Positions 12,921 to 23,000 of a DNA stretch of 64,000 bases are shown here, one piece after another. The DNA is taken from the NCBI GenBank assembly GCA_963675135.1, contig OY776129.1:45768141-45832140 (forward strand). Direction: 5' to 3'. The translations under genes and the position numbers were made by a program. Source of the DNA: Galeopsis tetrahit. Its lineage: Eukaryota > Streptophyta > Magnoliopsida > Lamiales > Lamiaceae. Every line of letters starts with the position of its first letter. The first letter of the stretch is position 1. The notes beneath the pieces were generated by a model. The model saw only the letters and a program-made list of their open reading frames with translations, was not told the DNA's origin and ran no database searches.

Positions 12921-12992
12921 CATAAACTAATCAATATTCATTAAAACTTGTGCCCGACGAAGTGAGCATAATAAAATTGAACAGAGGATGTA

Positions 12993-13364
12993 CAATAATG
13001 TGGTGCATATCTAGAAAAACAGAAAAACAGACGGAACTCTCATGGGGACAGGGGATACCCCAACTTGAAAAACAGGCGGACCTCTCATGGGGACAGGGGA
13101 TTCCCCCAGCTTCATTTTTTTTTTTTTTTAATCTAATACTAGTATCTATTATAAGCATGCTACATTCGGCAAAACTCAAAATTCACAATTGGGTCACTTT
13201 GAGGAATAATTTTTTACAATCGGGCTTCATTCTCAATATTGTAATAGGTGTTTAGTTGTCCTATTTACTATGCTTTTTTTTAGTTTTCTTTTATACACAT
13301 ATTATTTATTTGTCATATTATGAATATAAAAGAAATTATAATTGTATTTTATTTAAATATTATT
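12993..13364. other. gene-free stretch with a 45-bp tandem duplication
   Basis: Two direct copies of CTCTCATGGGGACAGGGGA begin at 13037 and 13082. A poly-T run follows at about 13118. No coding similarity. Confidence 0.5.
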
Positions 13365-13605
13365 TTTTTTAATTTTATTATTCTCATCTCCTTTTAAAAA
13401 TAATATTATTTACACTATTTATTTTCAGTATTCAACCATTACTTATTTACGTCGTTATCTTTATTTATAAATATTCACTTTATTTATAAATAGATATCAC
13501 AATATTCAATCATACACCCAATATATCTATTTTATACTTAAATTAATAAATATTTATTAAAATTTATGCCTAAAAATTTGACATAATAAATTTAGATGAA
13601 GTGGG
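13365..13605. mobile_element. decayed Stowaway MITE (family A)
   Basis: The order of words (TTTTATTATTCTCATC, TTATTTACACTATTTATTTTC, ATTCACTTTATTTATAAATAG, TTTATGCC…GACATAATAAATTTAGATG) follows the family A element at 2142-2432. The terminal CTCCCTCC repeats have eroded. Confidence 0.6.
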
Positions 13606-14021
13606 TATATTTTTCTTATAAAACTTTTGTTTGAGTCAAATATAATTTAAGTATATTTTAATGCACTGTCTATTTATCTATTAATTTTTACTCATTTTTT
13701 TTAAAGTATTAGCTTTATGAATTTCGACATTCTCACTGTGTCTTATATCTTATATTATTATTTAATTTCACCTCTATGTTTGTATATCTTCTTAGTCGGG
13801 CTTGCACTCCTTTTCGAATAGTTAAAACTTCAATTGTTTTAAAAGAGAAGTCATTGATGTACATCAATGGGTAAGACTTTAAATATTAAATAATATTTTA
13901 AAATTTTTATTATGTCCCACGAAAAAGTGGAAGAAGTATGAGAAGAAAATATTATAAAAGGAGTTGGATGTGCATCTAATTTCAAAATATAAAAAAAGTT
14001 AAAAATTAAAAAAAAAAAAAG

Positions 14022-14130
14022 GTGAACCGGTCTAACCGGTTTGGACCGATCGAACCTCAAAAACGGTTTTTGGACCTTTTTCGGACCGGTTCACGGTTGG
14101 ACCGGCCGGTCCGATTCTGAAATCACTGTT
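14022..14130. repeat. CCGGTT-rich subterminal repeat, possible hAT-like transposon end
   Basis: A dense cluster of ACCGGT, CCGGTT and GGACCG words in alternating orientation, ending near GATTCTGAAATCACTG. Such clusters are common next to the ends of plant hAT-like elements. The opposite end was not found. The rest of 14131-14620 is AT-rich DNA without genes. Confidence 0.35.
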
Positions 14131-14619
14131 CTAATCTTCAAGGGTTGAAAAAGATGTCAACTAATTTTAGATGGAAAGAGTTGTAGGGTATGCTAAGTTT
14201 TAAATTTAAAAAGTTGATTTGTTATATATTCTTAACAATTGTATAACATATGAAAATTCATATTTTTAATATGAACAAGTGCTATGTGGGATGGTATAAA
14301 GATCTAAAATAAATGAATTAAAAACTCTAACATCATACTTGGGGGAGTGAATTGGAGATGAAAACAAATAAAGTATTTATGCATTGACTATTGGATATCA
14401 ATGCAACGGTTTGAAAACAAATAAACAATAATTGAAGACTTGGAAGGACACGTACGTAAAGCTTAAACCATAGTGAGTTATACCAATTAAAACACTAACC
14501 AAAGAATTGTCTTTTTGCATCATTTAAACAGCTGTACAATCAGATTCAAACCTTAAGAGTTCTATTTTTGCAAATAACCTTAAAGCTAAGACACAAGCAA
14601 AATGGAATACATCTATCTT

Positions 14620-14696
14620 TTCTGCCTTATATATTAACTTATCAGGCTTTTAATATAGCTAAGCAACTAAAATAATCACCAACAAAATTCTTGAAC
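14620..14696 (+). promoter_or_regulatory. core promoter and leader of the P450 gene
   Basis: A TATA-like stretch (CTTATATATTAAC, about 14626-14638) lies roughly 60 bases before the ATG at 14697. The short leader is A-rich (AACTAAAATAATCACCAACAAAATTC), typical of plant 5' UTRs. Confidence 0.5.
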
Positions 14697-16567
14697 ATGT
14701 TGATTGCCCTTTTACCAATCTGTATCTCCCTCTTACTAATACTTCCTCTGATCATACTTTTTTACAAATTATGGTGGATCCCATTTCATCTTCAACATTT
14801 ACTCAACTCCCAAGGAATCAGGGGCCCTTCTTACAAGATCCTCCATGGCTCCACCAAAGAGATCATCAGGATGAGAGACCAAACTAATGATACTTCTATG
14901 GATTTATCTCATGATATATTTCCAAGGATTCAGCCTCACATATATTCCTGGTTGAAATTATATGGTAACTTCTGATTTTTAATTTGACCTATATCACTAT
15001 TTAATATGTATATGTTACCTAATTCCAGTTTAAATAATTGCATCAGGGAATAATTTTCTTTACTGGATTGGTACTAGGCCTCAAATTGTGATCACTGAGC
15101 CTGAGCTGATTAAAGAAATCCTTAGCAACAAACAAGGCAAATACCCAAAAACTAAACTCAAAGGCTACTTGAAGAAATTATTAGGAGATGGGATTGTTAT
15201 GGCTGAAGGTGAGAAATGGATGAAGCTTAGGAAGTTGGCTAATCATGCTTTTCATGGAGACAGCCTCAAGGTATATATATATATATGTATTCCTCATCAT
15301 TTATTTTTATACTTACAATTAGTTAATTTTGCTTTCTTGATTTGTAGGAAATGGTTCCAGCTATGATTGCTAGTGCTGAAACTATGCTGGAGAATTGGAA
15401 GGCTTACCAAGGCAAAGAAATCGAGGTGTGTCGTGAGTTCAGGCTTCTTACCTCGGAAGTCATTTCCAGGACAGCCTTTGGAAGCAGTTACTTGGAAGGC
15501 AGAAAAATCTTCGATTTGCTTACGACGCTATGCACCTTGATTTCGAAAAACATGTTCAAGATCAGATTTTGGGGCATTGAGTATGTGTGTTTAAGTTTCT
15601 TGGCATTGTTCATCAACCACTATCATATGGTTTTCTTGTTTGATTTTTGTGTAATTTATAGTAGCATGTTGCATGTAGAATCTGATGTATTGGTAATAAT
15701 TTGGTGCAGGAGATTTATTAGAACAAAGGATGAAATTGAAGTAGATAGGATTGAGAAGTTGCTTCATGATTCTATCATGGAGATAGTTAAGAAGAGAGAA
15801 TATGAAGTGGAGACAGGGCAAGCAGAGAGTTTAGGCAATGATTTCCTGGGATCTCTGCTGAAAAACCGAGTATCTGCAGCTGAAATTATCGACGAATGTA
15901 AGACGTTCTACTTTGCTGGACAAGAAACGACGTACAGCTTACTATCATGGGCCACACTTCTCCTTGCAATTCACACAGATTGGCAAGAGAAAGCAAGAAA
16001 TGAGGTGCTTCAAATTTTTGGACAAGAAAATCCCAACTCAGAAGGCATTGCCAGATTGAAAACTGTAAGCAATAAACATGTGGTCATGATCTTCTAGTCA
16101 TCTAGATACATATAATGTACTTTTGTGTGATTTAGGTGAACATGATATTGTACGAAACGCTGAGGCTATACAGCCCTGTGAGTGTCATTACTCGAAGAAC
16201 AGGTAGCAGATTGAAGTTGGGGAAATACGAGTTACCAGCAAATGTGACTGTGGCAATTCCACCTCTAGCACTGCACAGGAACCCCGACATATGGGGACGA
16301 GATGCTCACCTTTTCAATCCAGACAGGTTCGCCAAAGGGGTGGCTAAAGCGACAGACGACAGTACTATGATATCCTTCATTGGATTTGGATTTGGACCGC
16401 GAACATGTGTAGGCTTGAACTTCGCGATTAATGAGGCCAAGATAGCGCTCTCGATGATCCTCCAGAGCTATAAATTCACACTCTCGCCCAACTACGTTCA
16501 CTCACCTTTCATTGTCCTAACAATTCAGCCTCAGCATGGAGTTCAAGTCTTGCTCCACCCATTATAA
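14697..16567 (+). CDS. cytochrome P450, CYP72 clan, CYP749A-like (intact)
   Basis: Five exons: 14697-14964, 15047-15270, 15348-15580, 15710-16064 and 16136-16567, all with GT-AG introns and consistent phases, giving 503 residues, normal for the family. An N-terminal membrane anchor of about 20 residues (LLLILPLIILFYKLWW) places it on the ER. The I-helix motif is AGQETT (about residue 300), the K-helix is ETLR (about 367), the PERF-like motif is NPDRF, and the heme loop is FGFGPRTCVG with the ligand cysteine near residue 451. The protein should be an NADPH-dependent monooxygenase working with a P450 reductase. CYP72-clan members act on terpenoids and hormones, but the substrate cannot be read here. 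The sequence style (SQGIRGPSYKILHG, HAFHGDSLK, SEVISRTAFGSSY) matches the CYP749A group. A damaged tandem copy follows directly. Confidence 0.95.
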
Positions 16568-17281
16568 ATGAGAAGTGAGGGCCGCTTCGACCAAACATTT
16601 ATGAAAGTACAAAGGACGTCCACGGCCAAAACGGACAAAAACTTGAGAACGTTACGAAGACGAGATCAAAGTGTGCTGACACTGTTGTCTAGGTATACAA
16701 TATGGAGGAATAGTTCAAGGCATCGCGCCCTCTTACTGTTACTTCCTCTGATCATACTTGTTTACAAATTATGGTGGATCCCATTTCATCTTCAAAATTT
16801 ACTCAACTCCCAAGGAATCACAGGCCCTTCTTACAAGATCCTCCATGGCTCCCCCAAAGAGATCATCAAAATGGGGCACCAAACCAGTGATACTTCAATG
16901 GATTTAACTCATGATATATTTCCAAGGATTCAGCCTCACATATATTCCTGGTTGAAATTATATGGTAACTTGTGATTTTTAATTTGTCATAATATATAAT
17001 CACTGTTCATATGTTACCTAATTCCAGTTCAAATAATTGAATCAGGGGACAATTTTCTTTATTGGATTGGTACTCGGCCTATAATTGTGGTTACTGAGCC
17101 TGAGTTGGTTAAAGAAATCCTTAGCAACAAACAAGGTAAATACCCAAAAACTAAAATCAAAGGATACTTGAAGAAATTATTAGGAGTTGGAATTGTTATG
17201 GCTGAAGGTGAGAAATGGATGAAGCTCAGGAAGTTGGCTAATCATGCTTTTCATGGAGACAGCCTCAAGGTATATATATAT

Positions 17282-18152
17282 TGTTGGAATTAATGGGAAT
17301 TAATTGGGTTTTGACACCCTGATCTAATTTAATTAATTAGACGGACTAAACGTTAATTAAGAAATAATTGAACGTGACATAGTCGATCTACTCGCGGAGT
17401 AGATGAACGTGGTATATTTAATATCTCAAAACCGAGTTAAGGTGAGTGAGAAATTAATTGTTGAAGTTGAAGAGTTTCAACTTGGAAGTTTGAGAATGTG
17501 GGGAATGGGCTCGGCCCATTCGAACTACTTCAAGAATGTTCCAGAATAATCTGGAAGTCTCAAACTTGGTCTTCAAGATTCGGTCTTCAAGACTTATCCA
17601 CGTACGAGATATTATCTCAACCGCTGCGATATTTTCGCAATATATTCCCAAGAATCGGGACTGGCCCACGCGTTTTCCAACAGCCCTCCTAGGGTTTATT
17701 TTGCCTATAAATATCAGACTCTTCCCTCATACATCCTTACGCTGAAATTCGCCCCTCAACCTTTCTACTCTCCTCTCGTCCCTACACAGTGTACTGAGCT
17801 CCCGAAAGCCTTACACTGTTCTTTCTTGTGACGGATTCATATCCGAAGAGTGTTCAGTTCGTATCTAAGTACGTTCGCCGATACTTCTTATACAGTGGTG
17901 CTACTGTATAGGAAGTGAAAGTCGTTTTACCTTTGGGAACGGAACGCCGTAACAGTCGAGCACGTATAGGAAGTGAAAGTCGTTTTACCTTTGGGAACGG
18001 AACGCCGTAACAGTCGAGCACTATCCTGGGCGTATTCTGTTCTGCGGGAAAAGGGATTCCCTTGACTCGACTTATTTGAGGTATTCTGTGTTTTTCTGTT
18101 TATTCTGATATTTTTGATATTGCAGTTTACACGGCGTAAACCGGATCCAACA
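17282..18152 (+). mobile_element. solo LTR in intron 2 of the P450 pseudogene
   Basis: 871 bp starting TGTTGGAATTAATGG and ending CCGGATCCAACA, flanked by the 5-bp duplication TATAT (17277-17281 and 18153-18157). Outside it, the intron continues exactly as in the intact P450 copy. A promoter-like TATAAATA lies near 17705-17712. No internal retrotransposon region is present, so it arose by LTR-LTR recombination. A relative in inverse orientation is at 29543-32968. Confidence 0.93.
17906..18021 (+). repeat. 58-bp tandem duplication inside the solo LTR
   Basis: Two identical 58-bp units (17906-17963 and 17964-18021), each starting GTATAGGAAGTGAAAG and ending CAGTCGAGCAC. They lie just downstream of the LTR's TATA-like box, in the transcribed R/U5 part. 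Confidence 0.95.
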
Positions 18153-19441
18153 TATATGTATTCCTCATCATTTATTTTTATACTTACAATTAGTTAGTTT
18201 TGCTTTCTTGATTTGTAGGAAATGGTTCCAGCTATGATTGCTAGTGCTGAAACTATGCTGGAGAATTGGAAGGCTTACCAAGGCAAAGAAATCGAGGTGT
18301 GTCGTGAGTTCAGGCTTCTTACCTCGGACGTCATTTCCAGGACAGCCTTCGGAAGCAGTTACTTGGAAGGCAGAATAATCTTCGACATGCTTACGAAGCT
18401 GTGCGCCTTGATTTCAAAAAACATGTTTAAGATCAGATTTTGGGGCATTGAGTATGTGTGTTTCTGGGATTTTTACATTTTCAGTTTCTTGGCATTGTTC
18501 ATCAACCACTATCATATAGTTTTCTTGTTTAATTCTGGTGATAATTGATAGCCTGTTACATGTAGAATCTGATGTATTGGTAATAATTTCGTGTAGGAGA
18601 TTTATTAGAACGAAGGATGAAATTGAAGCAGATAGGATCGAGCTGTTGCTTCATGATTCTATCATGGAGATAGTTAAGAAGAGAGAATATGAAGTGGAGA
18701 CAGGGCAAGCAAACAGTTTAGGCAATGATTTTCTGGGATCTCTGCTGAAAAACCAAGTATCTACAGCTGAAATTATCGATGAGTGTAAGACGTTCTACTT
18801 TGGTGGACAAGAAACAACGTACAGCTTACTATCATGGGCCACACTTCTCCTTGCAATTCACACAGAGAAAGCAAGAAAAGAGGTGCTTCAATTTTTTGGA
18901 CAAGAAAATCCTAACTTAGAAGGCATTGCCAGATTGAAAACTGTAAGCTAAAATATGTGCTCTTGATATTCTAATCATCTCAATATATAATGTACGTTTT
19001 GTGTGGTTTAGGTGAACACGATAATATACGAAACACTGAGGCTATACAGCCCTGTGAGTATGATTGCACGAAGAACAGAGCAGATTGAAGTTGGGGAAAT
19101 ACGAATTACCAGCAAATGTGAGTGTGACAATTCCACCTCTAGCCCTGCACAGGAACCCCGACATATGGGGACGAGATGCTCACCTTTTCAATCCAGACAG
19201 GTTCGCCAAAGGGTTGGCTAATGCAACAGAGGACAATACCATGATATCCTTCCTTGGATTTGGATTTGGACCGCGGACATGTGTAGGCTTGAACTTCGCG
19301 ATTAATGAGGCCAAGATAGCACTCTCGATGATCCTTCAACGCTATAAATTCGTACTCTCACCCAACTATGTCCACTCACCTATCATAGTCATCAATATTC
19401 AGCCTCAGCATGGACTTCAAATCTTGCTTCAACCATTATGA

Positions 19442-20036
19442 ACAGAAGATTGGTGTAATTTGGCCTTGCTACCGGTGAAGATTTTGGAGTATAATAAAAC
19501 GCCACCAAACATCTTGTGCAATTAAATTTGATAAATAGTTACCGACACACACACATTTGAGAAACGTATGTATACATGTTAGTTCCTATTTAAAGAAACA
19601 CATGAGAAATTTAAATAAAGTTCATATTTGCATTGCTCCCCTCGCAACTATTTTTAAAGAACTACATAAAAGAATTAATTCAGTTTGAAATAATTTTTCC
19701 TTCCGACTGTTTAATCAGAAATCCGTCTTTACACAAAATGTAACTCCAGTCAAAATTCAAATTCGATAGAACTTGCAATCCGCTAAACACTAGTAATATA
19801 AAACCAAAATATGAAAAACTTTGTGGTCTATATTCCTTTGCAATTAAGCTAAACTTCGAGTATCAGTTATCAAACTACAAACATAAATGACACAAGGAAA
19901 TATAAATGAGGGTCATTTGATCTGATGTAGTATAAGGATAAGGTAAGAAAGTAAAAACACATAAAACTAATAAAAAAACAGATTAACAGCAACAAACAAT
20001 GATGCATTTTTTTCTGGGAATGGGTCACTAAGCAGC
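19442..20036. other. intergenic region between convergent genes
   Basis: Holds the 3' flank of the P450 pseudogene (AATAAAAC near 19492) and the 3' UTR of the minus-strand J-domain gene. No other feature recognised. Confidence 0.5.
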
Positions 20037-23000
20037 TTAGGTGGACGCCCACTTGCCCTGAGGGCAAAGCTTCTCCTTGATGCGATTAACAAGTTTAAAT
20101 TTTTCCTCAGCCTCAACCTGCTTACGTATGTCCGATTGTGGGGCTCGATCCGGATGAAAGGTAAACATCGCCCGTTTGTAAGCTGCCTGTACCTGCAAAC
20201 ATCATCATTAATTTCAACTTTCTAATCTTGATAACCTCAATATAAATACCATGAATTCTCTCTCTACCTTCTCCTAGTTCTACAACCTTAAATAAAGTTC
20301 TCAACATTTTATGAATATTATGGAATTATCATTCCCTATATCAGTAATCAATAAATATTGAATATATCGATGAAATATTGGGATTTTTACTTCCTTGATC
20401 TTAACAACTATATTGCCTCCGTGAGCCTTAATTCTAATGATAAAGACACAGTAAGGCCATATATTTTTTAGTGTATACTGGAAGATCAATTGGAGCAATC
20501 ATATTCTCTTGGCAAGCTACTAATGTTTACGGCCTCTTTAAAAGCTAATAAGTTTTCAGAGATCTCCTACACGATCCCAGTAAGTGCTTTTAGTCGAAGC
20601 TAAAAAGCACATAAAAATTAAGAAATTAAATTTTTTTTTTTTTTTTTTGTCAAAGTAAAAACAGACAGAGTGTTAATTTAATACAAGTAGAATATATAGT
20701 GGCAAGTACAGCCTACCTCTTGTGGGGATGAATTAGGCCAACTGCCCACCTGGATTCCCAACAAATGCAACAGTGAAGCCATATTGTTTTTGCACTTAGT
20801 TTCCAGTATCTTGAGCTCATTTCTAACTTCACCACGGATTGTCTCCTTCAAGTTCATATTTTCTTCATCCTAAAAGGAGAATTAACTCAACCCATTCTAA
20901 TTAAAAATAAAAATCAATCTGTACCTAAAGCAAATTGAATTCACTGAAGTTCTCTCCAAATTACAAGACAAAGAACAGTAATAATGAACACATTACCTTC
21001 TTTTGAATGTTCCTCACTTCCTCTATACGTTCTTTCTGTCTTCTTTTCATATCCAATAAACGTATGCTCTCAGCTCTTTTTCTCTTGCGCAACTGGCGTA
21101 GACGGCGTGCTTCTTCAGACTACAGGAGAAAAGCAAGCATATCATATACAAACAATCTTTAAAAGGTAATAATTCTTGGTAATAACTCAAAACAATTACA
21201 CAGTAAAATCCTTTGATCAAACACTCAAGGCATAGAATTTTCACAAGAGTGGCATGGATAATACTCTCTCTGTCCCTCTTTAAGCTTTACATTTTGCCAT
21301 TTTGGGTGTCTCACTTTACATTTCCCTTTTTGGCAAGTTGGGGTCCAACATTTATTAACAACTATCCCTACTTTTACACAAAATTACACAAATTGCCACT
21401 TACTTTTGTTTTCTCTCTCCACCTTTTTACTTTTCTTACACTTTCGACCAATAACTTTACATAAAATACTATATTCCTTAAAACCAATGTCATCCCCCGA
21501 ATGTAAAGCTTAAAGGGGGACGGAGGAAGTAGTTACTAAAAAGAATGACACAGCCAAAATAATGTGCTGAAATCTCCTCCTAAGATCTTTTCCAGCAAAC
21601 TACTCATAAAATCAAAAGGGAAGCCTCAGTTTCTATTTGAAGAGTTCAAAAATCAAAGTGCTAATTTTCTATACTTATTCAGAAATTGAAATGACTGACA
21701 AGAGAACTGTTCACCTTGGTACAACTTAGGACACCAAGAACTAATGCCAGATAGCAACTAGGATAGATAATATATGAGTTACAAGTATAATAAGTTTTCA
21801 AAAAAGGCAAAAACCAAAGAAACATAGATGGGGCTTGCTTATGTACAGATACTGAGATACATAGAGGGAATGCTGAAAGGAACAGGAGCTTCGATCCCTG
21901 GGCTGAATATTTCCCAAGTCTTGAGAAAAGTCAGGTAAAGTAAAGCTTCAAGATTAAAAGTCAGAGCCAGTGGCAAACAGAGGTGTAGGGGCCAACAAAG
22001 GGAGGGAGGGTCAATTAAAGAAAAAGTATTGACTATAGTATCACCCTCAGTGAGCTACTCTAAATTTTAACGAAAGAAGTTAAGGCACAATATAACTTCA
22101 AAGAAAACTTATAACCATGACAAGTGCAAGGGGCATTCACTAATTTTATTGCACTAAAATCTTTTGAGGCTGAAGTGATTTTTCAAACCTCAAAGTTAAA
22201 ATCAAAGTAGTTTGAGGCAATAATGAATACAAGAATATTCTAACAAGTCCAGGTACAACCTTAACACTTCACCCCCTTATCCTTAAAATAAAAGGAACCA
22301 CAAATTCAACTACCACTACTTCTTTCTCAATGGAATGAATATAAATCAGCTCTGCCTCAACACTCCCTCAGAGCCATTTTCAACTATCTTTCTACAGAAG
22401 AATTTTTTACCAAAATGATTGTCATTTTGCACGTTAAGAGAATTAAAAACTTGCTCCCACTATATCTTTCCCCTTTCTTTTGGGTGTTTTGATTAAGGAA
22501 TATGATAAAATAATAGATGTAGCACAAGTGATGTGATTGGGAGAGAAAAAATAATAGATGAGTATGAGATGAAGTATGATAAAATAAAAGATGTAGTCCA
22601 AGTGATGTGATTGGGAGAGATAAATAATATGCAAAAAATAAAATGAGAAACTTATTGTGGGATGTCCAGAAAAGGAAAGTAAGAAAGTTATAGTGGGACG
22701 AAGAGAGTATCATATTTCAATTTTGCCATTCTACTTGTTTTTTGCAATAGTATGCATTAACTGAGCAAATTTACTCCACATAGGTAAACAGAAGGGTAAA
22801 AATGCCACATTACATAAATTTATTGCTATTTAATGATTTTCTTAATTCATGTGAAACATCCTTAAAACTCAATTATAGTGAGTTGGAGGTAATAATACTT
22901 TTTTACGAAAATACTCCAATAGAAAGGTGAAGATTATAAACCTGGATCTGTAGTGCTTGCTGTCGGGAAGCCCACTCTTCTTCATCTGCTCTTTTATATT

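Larger units (their letters stand above)
11457..12990. mobile_element. Stowaway MITE (family A) split by a MULE
   Basis: The left end CTCCCTCCGTCC follows TA at 11455-11456. The right end (…TTGAACAGAGGATG) precedes TA at 12991-12992. The sequence matches the uninterrupted copy at 2142-2432 up to CATAAACTAA at 11681-11690 and resumes after the second CATAAACTAA at 12921-12930. The element is therefore a normal ~300-bp MITE carrying a 1.23-kb insertion. Confidence 0.88.
16568..19441 (+). pseudogene. tandem CYP749-like P450 copy, damaged
   Basis: Homologous exons lie at about 16729-16964, 17046-17269, 18219-18451, 18597-18942 and 19012-19441. Similarity to the intact copy starts only around CTCTTACTGTTACTTCC (16729), so the normal start codon, the first dozen residues and the promoter are missing. 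The frame is nevertheless open back to an ATG at 16568 that directly abuts the TAA of the first gene. Intron 2 carries an 871-bp solo LTR. Exon 4 lacks three codons after the I-helix region. In exon 5 the GT of the intact copy's AACAGGTAGCAG is missing (near 19079). This shifts the frame before the heme-binding loop, which survives in another frame (19064-19441). The I-helix alanine is glycine (GGQETT). The exons remain very similar to copy 1, so the duplication is fairly recent. Functional P450 activity is unlikely. Confidence 0.9.

Noticed and set aside
14691..14696. An upstream TTG as start of the intact P450
   Set aside because: The ATG at 14697 lies two codons downstream, directly before the membrane anchor, and gives the usual family length.
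21047..21244. Minus-strand 65-codon frame overlapping exon 2 of the J-domain gene
   Set aside because: It is out of frame with the splice-supported exon 2 (21119-20997) and has no similarity.
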